A stretch of 64,000 nucleotides of DNA from CALLPQ01 sp964392325 (GCA_964392325.1 CAYMPJ010000011.1:51153-115152); one strand, 5' to 3'. Counted from the stretch's first letter, positions 52,463-62,357 are shown. Program-made: numbers and translations. Notes: a model not told the origin generated them from the letters alone.

Positions 52463-53734
52463 ATGAGCATTGATCAATTCATCATAGTCCCGGTTTCCAT
52501 AGTGTCGTTTCTCGTCCTGCTCGGGTTCATCGTCTTTTTTCATGAGTACGGGCATTTCTCTGTTGCCCGGATGCTGGGCATTCGCGTGGACACGTTTTCA
52601 ATTGGCTTTGGTAAGCCCTTGTTCAACTGGATGGACAAAAAAGGGACCGAGTGGCGGATAGCCCGTTGGCCCCTTGGGGGATATGTAAAATTTTTCGGTG
52701 ATCTCAATGCAGCCTCTCAAGCTGACCCTTCTTTGAGTGATGATCGTAGTGAGGGGGCAGAGGGGAAGTCCGGGGTGAGAACCGAGTTTCCAACCGGAGA
52801 AAATGCGGCCTTAGCCAGTTCGATGAGTGAGGAAGATCGCAAAGTCTGTTTTCACTTCAAACCCGTTTGGGCAAGAGCCATGGTTGTGGCTGCAGGGCCA
52901 TTCGCAAATTTTCTTTTATCCATAGTAATTTTTGCCAGCCTTTTGTTGATTTTTGGACGTGCCTATATAGCGCCAACAGTCGGGCAGGTGATTGAAGATT
53001 CAGCGGCAGCAGAGGCGGGGTTCATCCCCGGTGACCGTATTTTGTCGATTAACGGCAAAGAGATCAAAGATTTCCAGGATATCAGCTCCGTTGTGCAATT
53101 GGGCACTGGAGAACAACTGAGCATACTCGTTGATCGCGGCGGTAAGAGTGTCACCCTGACCGCTATTCCCCGCAGGGAAGAGTCGGAGGATGCATTTGGA
53201 AATAAGGTAAGTATGGGCCGCCTTGGTATTGGTGCTGGTGATAGCGTGGAATTTTCATCTGTCGGTCCGATAGAAGCGATTGCGTCTGGCGCAGATCAGG
53301 TTTTTGGTGTCATCACCACAACTGTCCGATTCATTGGACGGCTGGTTCGCGGCAAAGAAAGTTTCGAGCAATTAGGTGGCCCCATAAAAATGGCCAAATT
53401 TTCTGGTCAGGCGGCCACTATCGGCTTTAGTGATAAAATCAGGGATGATGTGAGCTTTGGTGACAGGCTGACACTCAGTTTGCGCTACTGGATTACACTA
53501 ACCGCTTTTATTTCAGTTTCTATCGGTTTTTTAAATCTATTGCCCATTCCGGTGCTCGACGGTGGCCATTTAATGTATTATGGATATGAGGCTGTAGCGG
53601 GAAAACCGGTTGGTCAGCGGGTACAAATGGCAGGTTATCAGATCGGATTATTGATTTTGATGTCTTTTATGATTTTCGTGACATGGAATGATATAACAGG
53701 GCTTTTATCTTCCACTTTCACTTCTAATGGGTAA
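52463..53734 (+). CDS. rseP: Intramembrane zinc protease RseP
   Basis: 423 residues. RseP is a site-2 protease that cleaves anti-sigma factors and remnant signal peptides. The zinc motif H-E-Y-G-H is at about 28-32 in the first helix, a PDZ domain spans about 185-265, and a second metal motif (N-L-L-P-I-P-V-L-D-G-G-H) is near 357-368. Four membrane helices are visible. A polar insert of about 40 residues (90-130) follows the first helix. The ATG has a weak site. bamA starts 62 bp downstream. Confidence 0.95.
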   Translation: MSIDQFIIVPVSIVSFLVLLGFIVFFHEYGHFSVARMLGIRVDTFSIGFGKPLFNWMDKKGTEWRIARWPLGGYVKFFGDLNAASQADPSLSDDRSEGAEGKSGVRTEFPTGENAALASSMSEEDRKVCFHFKPVWARAMVVAAGPFANFLLSIVIFASLLLIFGRAYIAPTVGQVIEDSAAAEAGFIPGDRILSINGKEIKDFQDISSVVQLGTGEQLSILVDRGGKSVTLTAIPRREESEDAFGNKVSMGRLGIGAGDSVEFSSVGPIEAIASGADQVFGVITTTVRFIGRLVRGKESFEQLGGPIKMAKFSGQAATIGFSDKIRDDVSFGDRLTLSLRYWITLTAFISVSIGFLNLLPIPVLDGGHLMYYGYEAVAGKPVGQRVQMAGYQIGLLILMSFMIFVTWNDITGLLSSTFTSNG

Positions 53735-53796
53735 TGTAGCGTTGGTTTGCGTAAGTTAAGTTCTGATCAAATGAAGACGGTAGGCATCAAAGTATC

Positions 53797-56700
53797 ATGC
53801 AGTTAAGTTCAAAGAGTGACAATGTGCGAAGCTTTTTTTGTGGTGTCTCTATCATAGGTTTGGCTGTGGCGGCAGGTTTTGGCGGGTTTACCGACAGTGC
53901 TAGCGCCCAGCAGGGGGCTACCCAAGCGCCGCCCCAACAAGCTGTTGGCGGTGCGCAGCCACCCTTAAGCCCGCAAGAGGCTAGAGCCAGACAGCAACAA
54001 GCCGAGGCTATTCGCCAATCTGTACAATTGCTCGCACCCGCAGAGGCGCCCGTTATCAAGGGGCTTTCTGTCCAAGGTAATCAACGGATTGAACCTGAAA
54101 CTGTTGCCTCCTATCTAACCTTGCAACCTGGAATGAATGCAGAAGAAGAATTGCTGGATCTTCAGGTGAAGACCCTCTACGAGACCGGCCTGTTTAGTGA
54201 TGTTGCGGCCGAAATGCAGCCCAATGGGACTTTGCTCATTGCGGTGACAGAAAACCCCATCGTTAACCGGGTTCTTTTTGAGGGGAATAAAAAACTTAAA
54301 GAAGATAAGTTTACGGAGGAAATCCAGCTTACAGCACGGTCGGTGTACACACGTGCAAAGGTTCAAGCCGATCAACAACGTATGATCGAGCTATACCGGG
54401 CCAGTGGGCGTTTTGCTACGACCATCACTCCTAAAGTTGTCCCACTTGATCAAAACCGGGTTGATGTGGTTTTTGAAATTGATGAGGGCCCTAAAACGGG
54501 CATCGCGAAAGTTAATTTCGTTGGCAATGAAGTTTTTACCTCTGGCGAACTTAGCAATGTCATTTTGACCAGTGAAAGCCGCTGGTGGAACTTTTTTGGT
54601 GCCTCCACATCTAATTATGATCCTGACCGCCTGGAGTTCGAAAGAGAATTGCTGCGCCAGCATTATGCAAAAAATGGCTATGCCGACTTTAAGGTTGATA
54701 CGCTTGTTGCCGAGTTAACCCCGGACCGTAAAGAGTTTTTCGTTACCTTCACGGTGACAGAAGGTCCAAAATATACCGTCGGGGAAGTCAAGGTTCGCTC
54801 GGCTCTGGATAAGCTCGACGAAAATGCATTCCAACGCTTTGTGTCGATCAAAACTGGTCAAACATTCGATGGTGAGCGTGTCGAAAAGGCAGTTGAGTCT
54901 CTGACCTTCATTACCGGGGCATCAGGCTATGCCTTTGTTGATGTCAATCCGCGTCTTACCAGATATCCTGAAAGCAAAACGGTTGATATTACTTTTGATA
55001 TCAATGAGGGCCCCAAGGTCTATGTTGAGCGCATCAATATTAAAGGGAATACAACAACCCTTGATAAAGTGGTCCGCCGGGAGCTGCGTCTTACTGAGGG
55101 TGATCCTTTCAATAAAGTGCAAGTCGATCGATCAGAATCGGTAATTCGCTCACTTGGCTTTTTTAGTGATGTTACCATTGAGGAAAAACCGGGTTCCGCT
55201 CCTGACCGTACAGAGCTTGATGTTACCGTGTCCGAGCAGGCAACTGGATCTTTCTCCGTTGGGGTTGGTGTATCGTCTACCGATAGTTTTATTGCTGATG
55301 TATCCGTAGAACAGCGTAATTTTTTGGGTCGCGGCGAAGCGGCGAGGTTTCGGGTGCAATTTTCCCAGCGTACCCGGCAAGTTGATTTACGCTACACCAT
55401 ACCCCGTTTTCTTGATCGTAACCTAACGGCGGGCGCATCAATTTTTTATAGCCGGGTTGATAACAGCATTAATGTAAATAACGGTGACCGTGGCCTGGGC
55501 GGCTTTATCCAGGAGCAAATTGGTTTTGGTTTTAATTTGGGCTTTCAAGTCTCTGAGTTTGGTCAGGCGGGTATCAATTATCAATTCTCGCGCGCGAATG
55601 TGGATTTTGGTATTGATAGCCGTATCACTCCCGTGTTTAACGTCCCTAATCCAAGTTTTGCATTTATTCCGAACCCGGATTTCAATGACGAGTCTCCTCC
55701 TGGTACACCGGCACTGATTGCAAATGGGCCCGAAAACCTTACCTTAACGGCCCTTGCTCTGGATGAAGATGGAAATCTCATTACTCCCTTGGGTCCAAAC
55801 AGTACCGCGACACCAGCCGGATTATTCGCGCCTGCGGGAACTGCGAATGCTGGTGGGATTATCGATCCGCTTACTGATCCAGTGTTTGGTTTGCCAAATA
55901 ATGTGACAAACTTTCAGATTGCGCCATTGGGAACAACCGGATCAGGTCTTGCTCTTGATGACAATGATTTCCTTCTAAGTAATGGTGCCCTTGCGCTTGA
56001 CCCTCTTGTTGCAGCCTTAAATGGTTCTGCGGCTCCTGCATTTATTTTCGATGATTGTGATCCAGATCTTGTTGTTACCCCTTTCCGTTGCGAGTCTGAA
56101 GGGCGGTTTACAACCTCCCTGTTAAGCGGCACCCTTGCATTTAGTACGGTGAATGATCCATTTAACCCGCGTACCGGTTGGCGCGCGCGCGGGACAGTCA
56201 GTATTGCGGGGCTTGGCGGGAATGTACAATTTGCCAGGGCCGAGTTTGATTCGGCTTATTACAAGCCTCTCTACAAAGATTTTATTGGTGTCTTGAAATT
56301 GCGTGGTGGGTATATTACCGGCTTTGCTGGCGATACAGTTCGTATTCAGGACCGTTTCCGGCAAGGCGCCGCAAGCTTCCGTGGCTTTGAAATTTCAGGT
56401 GTCGGGCCGCGTATTATCATCCCGACGACTTCGATTGCCGTGGAAGATCCTGAAAATTTTGCTGAATTGCTCAATTTTGTGGGTAGTGGTGGTTTTGAAA
56501 CTGGAAACGGTGTTTCTTTTCAATCCCAATCAATTGGTGGTAATGCTTATCTGATAGGTACTGCTGAAGTTTTGGTGCCATTACCCTTGCCGCCTTCTTA
56601 TGGGATCAGGGCATCGATATTTACTGATTTTGGTACAGTTGGTTTGGTCGATGATGAGACTTTAGAAATCAACGATAATCCCGGTTTCGGAGTAAGTATC

Positions 56701-56973
56701 CTGGGATTGGATATTGATGGTGATGGGTTAATTGACCCAACACCGGTTAATACTGGTTTTGGTAATGATGGCGAGATTAATCCAAATGCAGGGCAAGACA
56801 TTTTCTTTGCCGGTCCGGTGCAAGATGCGCTTTCCTTCCGATTGTCTGCCGGTGTTACAATTAGCTGGAATTCTCCATTTGGTCCGATCCGTTTTGATAT
56901 AGCTGAGGTCTTTATAAGAGAATTTTTTGATGAGACGGAATTTTTCAGATTTAGTGCTGGGACAACTTTTTAA
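53797..56973 (+). CDS. bamA: Outer-membrane protein assembly factor BamA
   Basis: 1058 residues, long for the family, which is usually 750-800. A signal peptide (about 1-37, ending A-S-A) is followed by five POTRA domains to about 430 and a 16-strand barrel ending in an aromatic residue (...G-T-T-F). Two inserts account for the extra length: about 150 residues at 613-765, with two Cys, and about 35 residues around 969-1006 that contain D-I-D-G-D-G-L-I-D. Both fall in barrel loops expected on the outside. BamA inserts barrel proteins. skp follows 18 bp downstream. Confidence 0.94.
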   Translation: MQLSSKSDNVRSFFCGVSIIGLAVAAGFGGFTDSASAQQGATQAPPQQAVGGAQPPLSPQEARARQQQAEAIRQSVQLLAPAEAPVIKGLSVQGNQRIEPETVASYLTLQPGMNAEEELLDLQVKTLYETGLFSDVAAEMQPNGTLLIAVTENPIVNRVLFEGNKKLKEDKFTEEIQLTARSVYTRAKVQADQQRMIELYRASGRFATTITPKVVPLDQNRVDVVFEIDEGPKTGIAKVNFVGNEVFTSGELSNVILTSESRWWNFFGASTSNYDPDRLEFERELLRQHYAKNGYADFKVDTLVAELTPDRKEFFVTFTVTEGPKYTVGEVKVRSALDKLDENAFQRFVSIKTGQTFDGERVEKAVESLTFITGASGYAFVDVNPRLTRYPESKTVDITFDINEGPKVYVERINIKGNTTTLDKVVRRELRLTEGDPFNKVQVDRSESVIRSLGFFSDVTIEEKPGSAPDRTELDVTVSEQATGSFSVGVGVSSTDSFIADVSVEQRNFLGRGEAARFRVQFSQRTRQVDLRYTIPRFLDRNLTAGASIFYSRVDNSINVNNGDRGLGGFIQEQIGFGFNLGFQVSEFGQAGINYQFSRANVDFGIDSRITPVFNVPNPSFAFIPNPDFNDESPPGTPALIANGPENLTLTALALDEDGNLITPLGPNSTATPAGLFAPAGTANAGGIIDPLTDPVFGLPNNVTNFQIAPLGTTGSGLALDDNDFLLSNGALALDPLVAALNGSAAPAFIFDDCDPDLVVTPFRCESEGRFTTSLLSGTLAFSTVNDPFNPRTGWRARGTVSIAGLGGNVQFARAEFDSAYYKPLYKDFIGVLKLRGGYITGFAGDTVRIQDRFRQGAASFRGFEISGVGPRIIIPTTSIAVEDPENFAELLNFVGSGGFETGNGVSFQSQSIGGNAYLIGTAEVLVPLPLPPSYGIRASIFTDFGTVGLVDDETLEINDNPGFGVSILGLDIDGDGLIDPTPVNTGFGNDGEINPNAGQDIFFAGPVQDALSFRLSAGVTISWNSPFGPIRFDIAEVFIREFFDETEFFRFSAGTTF

Positions 56974-56991
56974 AAACGTAAAGGTGTAGTG

Positions 56992-57615
56992 ATGAAGAAA
57001 ATAATATTTGCGGTACTGGGTGTTGTAACCCTCTCGATGGTTTCGATCATGACATTAAGTTCATTTTCGCAAGCCGAGGCTCAAAAAAATGGAAAAGCGC
57101 CATTAATATTGGTAGTGCATCAGGCGCAGATTATTGCTCAGTCAAAGGCTGGGAAATCGATGACCGCTCAGGCTGAGACATTGCAAAAAAGCGTCGGCGA
57201 GGAATTGCTCGGCGAGAAAACAAAATTGGAAAAAGATATTGAAAGTTTCCAAGCTAATAGTTCTCTCTGGTCAACAGAGGAGCGAAACAAGAAGCAACAA
57301 GAGCTTGCCGCGCGTACGCAAGTTGGTTTGCCTCAAATGGGTAAAGTGATGGAAGCTGCATTCGTACAAGCAGTGCGCAACGCAGAAAATGAAATTCTCA
57401 AAGAAGCCGGCCCGATCATGCAAAAAATTGTAGAAGATCGCGGCGCAACTGTTTTGCTTGATCGATCAGCAATCATGTATGCAGCTGCTGAAACAGATAT
57501 TACTCAAGAAGTGATTGCGAAATTGGACAAGAAACTCAAGACAGTTAAGGTTGAGCAGATTTCGCTAAAAGAACTGCAACGACGTGCTGCTGAAGCGAGT
57601 AAAAAAGCTAATTAA
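56992..57615 (+). CDS. skp: Periplasmic chaperone Skp/OmpH
   Basis: 207 residues from the ATG at 56992 (a GTG directly precedes it). A signal peptide (about 1-30, ending A-E-A) and the helical OmpH domain follow, with the long coiled-coil arms (about 60-130). Skp holds unfolded outer-membrane proteins for delivery to BamA. It is adjacent to bamA, 18 bp downstream, and followed by a terminator, so bamA-skp is probably one unit separate from lpxD. Confidence 0.93.
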   Translation: MKKIIFAVLGVVTLSMVSIMTLSSFSQAEAQKNGKAPLILVVHQAQIIAQSKAGKSMTAQAETLQKSVGEELLGEKTKLEKDIESFQANSSLWSTEERNKKQQELAARTQVGLPQMGKVMEAAFVQAVRNAENEILKEAGPIMQKIVEDRGATVLLDRSAIMYAAAETDITQEVIAKLDKKLKTVKVEQISLKELQRRAAEASKKAN

Positions 57616-57669
57616 TAGTTGTTAGTTGGTGTGAGCGCACAAATGGTGCTTGCCACAAAGAGTGAAAAG

Positions 57670-57704
57670 AATAAAGCCGGGGCTTATGGGCCCTGGCTTT
57701 TATT
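57670..57704 (+). terminator. Terminator between skp and lpxD
   Basis: Hairpin with arms aataaagccggggc and gccctggctttta (one G-T pair) and a short loop, followed by a modest T-rich stretch. It lies 55-90 bases after skp. Confidence 0.75.
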
Positions 57705-57786
57705 GTATGGTTCCTATTTTTGGAGCTTTTAGAGGTCTGATTGATTGCAAATTGCTCTGAAGAGAGTTTTTCAGTACTACTAGGCT

Positions 57787-58854
57787 ATGACAAATTTACC
57801 CTTCTTTGATCTGAGCAGCCCGTTGACGATCAACCAGATTGCTACCCTGGTTGGTGGTAAGCTTATCGGTGGGCGCGATTGTGGCGAAGAGAAAATTAAA
57901 TGCGTTGATGCTTTAGATCATCCGGCCAGCTCAAACCGCCCGGACGGGACTTGTGTTTATGCGAGTGATAAAACAAAACTTGAGGACGCTCTGTGCCAAT
58001 CATTTTCTCTATGCTTTATAAATAGAGAGCTCGCATTACAACTTCCAAAAGATGGTCATTTCGGCGCGCACGAAATCAACGGCGTAAAAACGGGCGCGTT
58101 CATGGAAGTTGATAATGAGAAGCTAGCTTTCGCAATATTGGCGAGTGTACTCTATAGGGAAAAAGAAATTTCCAGCCCCATTGAACATCAGAGCAAAGAA
58201 CTTAAAAATGTGAAACTGGACGCCAGCGCTATTCTTGCTCAGGGCGCGGTAATAGGTACGGGGACAAAAATTGGTCCCCATAGTGTGCTTGGTCCCGATG
58301 TGCGTATCGGCGAGGAATGCATCATCGACGCTAATGTGACAATCACCCACGGGGTTATAGGAGACAGGGTTCATATCGCAAGCGGTGCGCGCATTGGTCA
58401 GGCTGGCTTTGGCTTTGTCTCCCACGAGGGGAATGTCGTTCGAATGCCACAGCTTGGCCGTGTGATCATCAATGATGATGTAGAGATCGGCGCGAATACA
58501 ACAATTGATCGCGGGGCTCTTGAGGATACGATAATCGGGCGCGGCTGCAAAATTGATAATCTGGTGCAAATTGGTCATAATGTGGTTCTGGGCGAGAATT
58601 GTATACTCGCAGCTCAGACCGGAATTTCCGGGAGTTGCCGGATTGGTAATAATGTGATGTTTGGGGGTAAAGCAGGGCTTGCGGACCATCTAACAATTGG
58701 CGATGGTGCAAAAATTGCCGCAAATGCAGGGTGTAAACATGATATTCCTGCGGGGGAAACCTGGGCCGGCGCGCCTGCGAGGCCCGTCATGCAATTTATT
58801 CGTGAGGTCGTGATGCTATCGCGACTTACCAAAGACCATAATAGGAAGACTTAG
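57787..58854 (+). CDS. lpxD: UDP-3-O-(3-hydroxyacyl)glucosamine N-acyltransferase
   Basis: 355 residues. LpxD adds the second acyl chain in lipid A synthesis. An N-terminal uridine-binding domain (about 1-130) is followed by a left-handed beta helix with hexapeptide repeats (I-G-x-x-x-x). The catalytic His lies in N-L-V-Q-I-G-H-N-V-V. The ATG follows a weak AGG site. fabZ begins five bases after the stop, so lpxD-fabZ-lpxA-lpxI-lpxB form one gene series. Confidence 0.96.
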   Translation: MTNLPFFDLSSPLTINQIATLVGGKLIGGRDCGEEKIKCVDALDHPASSNRPDGTCVYASDKTKLEDALCQSFSLCFINRELALQLPKDGHFGAHEINGVKTGAFMEVDNEKLAFAILASVLYREKEISSPIEHQSKELKNVKLDASAILAQGAVIGTGTKIGPHSVLGPDVRIGEECIIDANVTITHGVIGDRVHIASGARIGQAGFGFVSHEGNVVRMPQLGRVIINDDVEIGANTTIDRGALEDTIIGRGCKIDNLVQIGHNVVLGENCILAAQTGISGSCRIGNNVMFGGKAGLADHLTIGDGAKIAANAGCKHDIPAGETWAGAPARPVMQFIREVVMLSRLTKDHNRKT

Positions 58855-58859
58855 AAATA

Positions 58860-59324
58860 ATGCCGACTTTGGAACCTGGACAAACAACGCTATATCTGGA
58901 CGCGATAAAAGAGGTCTTGCCGCATCGTTACCCATTTTTATTGATTGATAGAATGATTAATATCGCGCCGGGTGAGGGCGCAGTAGGAATCAAGAATGTC
59001 ACGGCCAATGAGGAAATTTTTCAGGGGCATTTTCCTCAGGTTCCAGTCTTTCCCGGTGTTTTGATTGTGGAGGCGATGGCGCAATCTGCGGCAACATATG
59101 CAGCCTATACAGAAGATGTTGATGTGGACGGAAAAATTATCTTGTTCATGGGGGTCGAAAAAGCAAAATTCCGACGGCCTGTAGTTCCCGGTGATCAGTT
59201 GGAACTTCATGTAAAAATAACCCATCGTCGCCCGCCCGTTTGGCGGTTTTCCGGGGTTGGTATTGTTGATGGAAAAAAAGTCGCTGAAGCAGAGTTTTCT
59301 GCGATGTTGGCCGATCCAATATAG
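58860..59324 (+). CDS. fabZ: 3-hydroxyacyl-ACP dehydratase FabZ
   Basis: 154 residues, a single hot-dog domain. FabZ dehydrates 3-hydroxyacyl-ACP in fatty acid elongation and competes with LpxA for substrate. The catalytic His is in F-Q-G-H-F-P (about 57-62) and the acid is in F-P-G-V-L-I-V-E-A-M-A-Q. L-P-H-R-Y-P-F-L-L-I-D is near residue 20. It sits between lpxD and lpxA, the usual site. Confidence 0.97.
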   Translation: MPTLEPGQTTLYLDAIKEVLPHRYPFLLIDRMINIAPGEGAVGIKNVTANEEIFQGHFPQVPVFPGVLIVEAMAQSAATYAAYTEDVDVDGKIILFMGVEKAKFRRPVVPGDQLELHVKITHRRPPVWRFSGVGIVDGKKVAEAEFSAMLADPI

Positions 59325-59369
59325 GCGTAATGGTGAAGCTTTTTGATGGAATGAGAATAAAAGGTTTTT

Positions 59370-60164
59370 ATGTCTGATCCTGTAATTCATTCCAGCGCTA
59401 TTGTTGAAGACGGTGCAGAGCTGGCCAAGGGTGTGGAAATAGGCCCGTTTTGTTGTGTTGGTCCTCATGTCAAACTTGGTGCGAATGTAAAACTGATCGC
59501 GCATGTTACTATTCAGGGGCGTACAAAAATTGGCGCGAACTCCAAAGTTGCGCCGTATACTGTGTTAGGCGGAGCGCCGCAACATATTGGTTATCGCGGC
59601 GAGGACACATTACTCACCCTTGGCGAGAACAATGATATACGTGAAAATGTCACAATGAATTTGGGAACCGTACAGGGGCGCGGCGAAACCCTGATAGGTG
59701 ACAATGGTCTATTTATGACCGGCGTGCATATTGGTCATGACTGTATAGTGCATGATAATGTTATTTTTGCTAATAATGCGACTCTCGGAGGTCACGTTAT
59801 CATTGGGGATTATGTCTTCATTGGTGGTTTTTCGGGTATTCATCAAAATTGCCAAATTGGCCCTTACGCTTTTTTGGGGGCTATGTCTGTTGCTAATCAT
59901 GATTTAATTCCCTTCGGATCCGCTAATGGTATCTATGCTGATCTTGCTGGATTAAATTTAATAGGCATGAAGCGACGCGGAATGTCTCGTGACGTTATTA
60001 ATGAGTTGCGTAAAGCTTATCGCCTATTGTTTGCAGATGAGGGTTCGTTCAAAGAGCGAATGGACGATGTCGCCAGTCTTTTTGAAGCGCATCCAGAGGT
60101 TATGAAGGTGATTGATTTTATCAAAAATGAACGCGCTCGTCCGATTATGATGCCAAAAAATTAA
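59370..60164 (+). CDS. lpxA: UDP-N-acetylglucosamine acyltransferase
   Basis: 264 residues. LpxA catalyses the first committed step of lipid A synthesis, transferring 3-hydroxyacyl from ACP to UDP-GlcNAc. A beta-helix with hexapeptide repeats fills residues 1-190, with the catalytic His in G-V-H-I-G-H-D-C near 119-126, followed by an all-helical C-terminal domain. Length matches the family. It is 45 bp from fabZ. Confidence 0.97.
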   Translation: MSDPVIHSSAIVEDGAELAKGVEIGPFCCVGPHVKLGANVKLIAHVTIQGRTKIGANSKVAPYTVLGGAPQHIGYRGEDTLLTLGENNDIRENVTMNLGTVQGRGETLIGDNGLFMTGVHIGHDCIVHDNVIFANNATLGGHVIIGDYVFIGGFSGIHQNCQIGPYAFLGAMSVANHDLIPFGSANGIYADLAGLNLIGMKRRGMSRDVINELRKAYRLLFADEGSFKERMDDVASLFEAHPEVMKVIDFIKNERARPIMMPKN

Positions 60165-60260
60165 AGTGCAACTTTGTCTCGCCCGGTTTTGTTTTGCCTG
60201 GGCCCGTATCTAAAGCGGACCAGTATTTAAAACGGGCTAGTATTGAAAAGAGAGAGCGCC

Positions 60261-61148
60261 ATGCGCTGGAAAAAACTGGGCATTATTGCGGGCGGTGGCT
60301 CTTTGCCGAAAGAGTTGGCCCATTATTGCGAAAGTCATCATCATGATTTTTATGTGATACGATTGGCCGGAATGGCCGATGAAGGCTGTGATGAATTTCC
60401 GGGAATGGATTGTTCGATAGCGGAAATCGGAACAATATTTCGCACGCTGCGCGAACAAGGGTGTGATGGCGTTGTTATGGGGGGTAATGTGCAGCGTCCA
60501 AATTTTTCAACCTTGAAACCGGATTGGCGCGGTGCGGCCCTATTACCTAAGTTTGTATCGACTGCAATGAAAGGGGATGGCGCTCTTTTGACGGCGATTG
60601 TGAGTGAGTTCGAGGCGGAGGGGTTTTTGGTTATTGGCGCGGACGAAGTTTTAGATCATGTCACGCCGCCGCCCGGTGCGCTGGGAGATTATGAACCCGA
60701 TCAGAAGGATTTGCTCGATATTAAAAAGGCTGCTGCTATTGTCCGAGCGCTGGGCCCTTATGATGTTGGCCAAGGCGCCGTCGTTAGTGATGGTCAGGTG
60801 CTTGGTATTGAGGCCGCTGAGGGTACCGATGATTTGCTTTTACGATGCGCAAATTTACAGGAGCGCTTGTCCATTACACCGCCGCGCGGTGTGTTGGTCA
60901 AATTACCAAAACCGGATCAGGAGCTTCGCGTGGATTTACCAACAATTGGTGTAAAGACGATTATTAATGCCAGCCATGCTGGCTTGCGCGGTGTTGCTCT
61001 TTTGGTGGATAGGGCTTTGATATTAAATCGGAATGAAATGCTGGCGGTGGCTCAAGAGAAAAAACTCTTTGTTTATGGGTTTACCTTGAAGGAGCTAGAC
61101 GCATTAGATGGGCGTTCTGCTGGTTTTGGTATGAATAAGAATGGTTAA
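60261..61148 (+). CDS. lpxI: UDP-2,3-diacylglucosamine pyrophosphatase LpxI
   Basis: 295 residues from the ATG at 60261, which has GAGAGAG upstream; a TTG six codons earlier is also open. LpxI hydrolyses UDP-2,3-diacylglucosamine to lipid X and replaces LpxH in alphaproteobacteria. It has the N-terminal L-G-I-I-A-G-G-G-S-L-P domain and the C-terminal domain with the D-V-G-Q-G-A-V-V segment and the L-P-T-I-G-x-x-T-I region. lpxB starts inside its last codons. Confidence 0.93.
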   Translation: MRWKKLGIIAGGGSLPKELAHYCESHHHDFYVIRLAGMADEGCDEFPGMDCSIAEIGTIFRTLREQGCDGVVMGGNVQRPNFSTLKPDWRGAALLPKFVSTAMKGDGALLTAIVSEFEAEGFLVIGADEVLDHVTPPPGALGDYEPDQKDLLDIKKAAAIVRALGPYDVGQGAVVSDGQVLGIEAAEGTDDLLLRCANLQERLSITPPRGVLVKLPKPDQELRVDLPTIGVKTIINASHAGLRGVALLVDRALILNRNEMLAVAQEKKLFVYGFTLKELDALDGRSAGFGMNKNG

Positions 61149-62328
61149 TGGTTCGAAAATTATGCTTGTGGCAGTCGAGCCATCTGGAGATGCTTTAGGT
61201 GCAGCACTGATCGAGTCGTTAATGAAAAAGGGAATTGCGGTAGAGCAGCTGATTGGTTGCGGCGGTCCTTTAATGTATGCGCAAGGGTTTCAAAGTGCGT
61301 TTTCAACCGAGCGACTTGCGGTCATGGGATTTAGTGATGTTGTGCGCATCCTGCCTGAAGTTAAAAAACGTATTGGGCAACTGGCGGGACTCTTAACCGA
61401 GGACCATCAAAATGATAAATTTACGAAACAAACATGCAAAGCCGTTATATTTATCGATGGCTGGGGGTTTTCACGTCTTGCCGCTGAAAAATTTCGGGAC
61501 ACAGACCCATCTGTAAAATTATACAAATATGTTGCCCCGCAAATATGGGCATCGCGGCCCGAGCGCATCAATTTTGTAAAAAAATATTTTGATGGCGTGC
61601 TGACATTATTTCCATTCGAGCCTGCTTTGTTCGAAAACGAAAATATTCCTGCGCGATATGCAGGTAATAGCATTTTTCAGCAATCATGGCACGCCCGCGG
61701 ACAGGGCGAGGCTTGGCGCGCAAAGAACAATTTACAGGGACGCCCAATTCTCAGCGTATTACCGGGAAGCCGGGCAAGCGAGATAAAACGCCTTGCTAAA
61801 CCTTTTATGGAGACGGTTGGGCATTTGCGAAAGAGGGTTAAAGATTTGGTTGTGGTCATGCCTCTTGCCACGGGTATGGAAGAAAAAGTCCGTATGGCTT
61901 ATGGCGCATTGGATGATGTTGTTTATGCACCGCAAACAGACAAATATGCAATTTTCGATGCTGCGGATGCCGCACTGGCAACCTCGGGAACCGTAACGAC
62001 AGAGATTGCCATTCACGCGACCCCTCAAGTGATTGCGTATCGGGTCGACCCAATTACGGCTTTATGGGCGCGTATGGTGCTAAAAGCACCTTATGTGAGC
62101 ATATTAAACATAATGGCTGAGCGGATGATTATCCCTGAATTTCTACAATATGAGTGTTCTCCATCGGTTATGGCGCAAACCCTCGAAACTTTCTTTAAGG
62201 ATGACAGCGCGGCGCAGGCTCAAATCGAGGCACTATCCCCAATTTTGGACAGATTGGCCCTCAATGGGGCAGATGCGAGTGATATTGCTGCAACGGCGTT
62301 GCTCGACTGGATCGGGCTTGAGGCGTAG
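61141..62328 (+). CDS. lpxB: Lipid A disaccharide synthase
   Basis: 395 residues. LpxB joins lipid X and UDP-2,3-diacylglucosamine to the lipid A disaccharide at the inner membrane. The N-terminal A-V-E-P-S-G-D-x-L-G-A segment, the Y-V-A-P-Q-I-W-A-S-R region and the nucleotide-binding L-P-G-S-R-x-S-E-I are present. The ATG at 61141 overlaps the end of lpxI by eight bases, indicating translational coupling. Length is normal. Confidence 0.96.
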   Translation: MVNGSKIMLVAVEPSGDALGAALIESLMKKGIAVEQLIGCGGPLMYAQGFQSAFSTERLAVMGFSDVVRILPEVKKRIGQLAGLLTEDHQNDKFTKQTCKAVIFIDGWGFSRLAAEKFRDTDPSVKLYKYVAPQIWASRPERINFVKKYFDGVLTLFPFEPALFENENIPARYAGNSIFQQSWHARGQGEAWRAKNNLQGRPILSVLPGSRASEIKRLAKPFMETVGHLRKRVKDLVVVMPLATGMEEKVRMAYGALDDVVYAPQTDKYAIFDAADAALATSGTVTTEIAIHATPQVIAYRVDPITALWARMVLKAPYVSILNIMAERMIIPEFLQYECSPSVMAQTLETFFKDDSAAQAQIEALSPILDRLALNGADASDIAATALLDWIGLEA

Positions 62329-62342
62329 AGCGCCTGTATTTC

Positions 62343-62357
62343 TTAACAAAATCTTAA
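62343..62357. promoter_or_regulatory. CtrA-type box upstream of the DUF2807 gene
   Basis: TTAA-CAAAATC-TTAA matches TTAA-N7-TTAA exactly and lies 15 bases after lpxB and 162 bases before the ATG at 62519. Binding is inferred. Confidence 0.55.
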
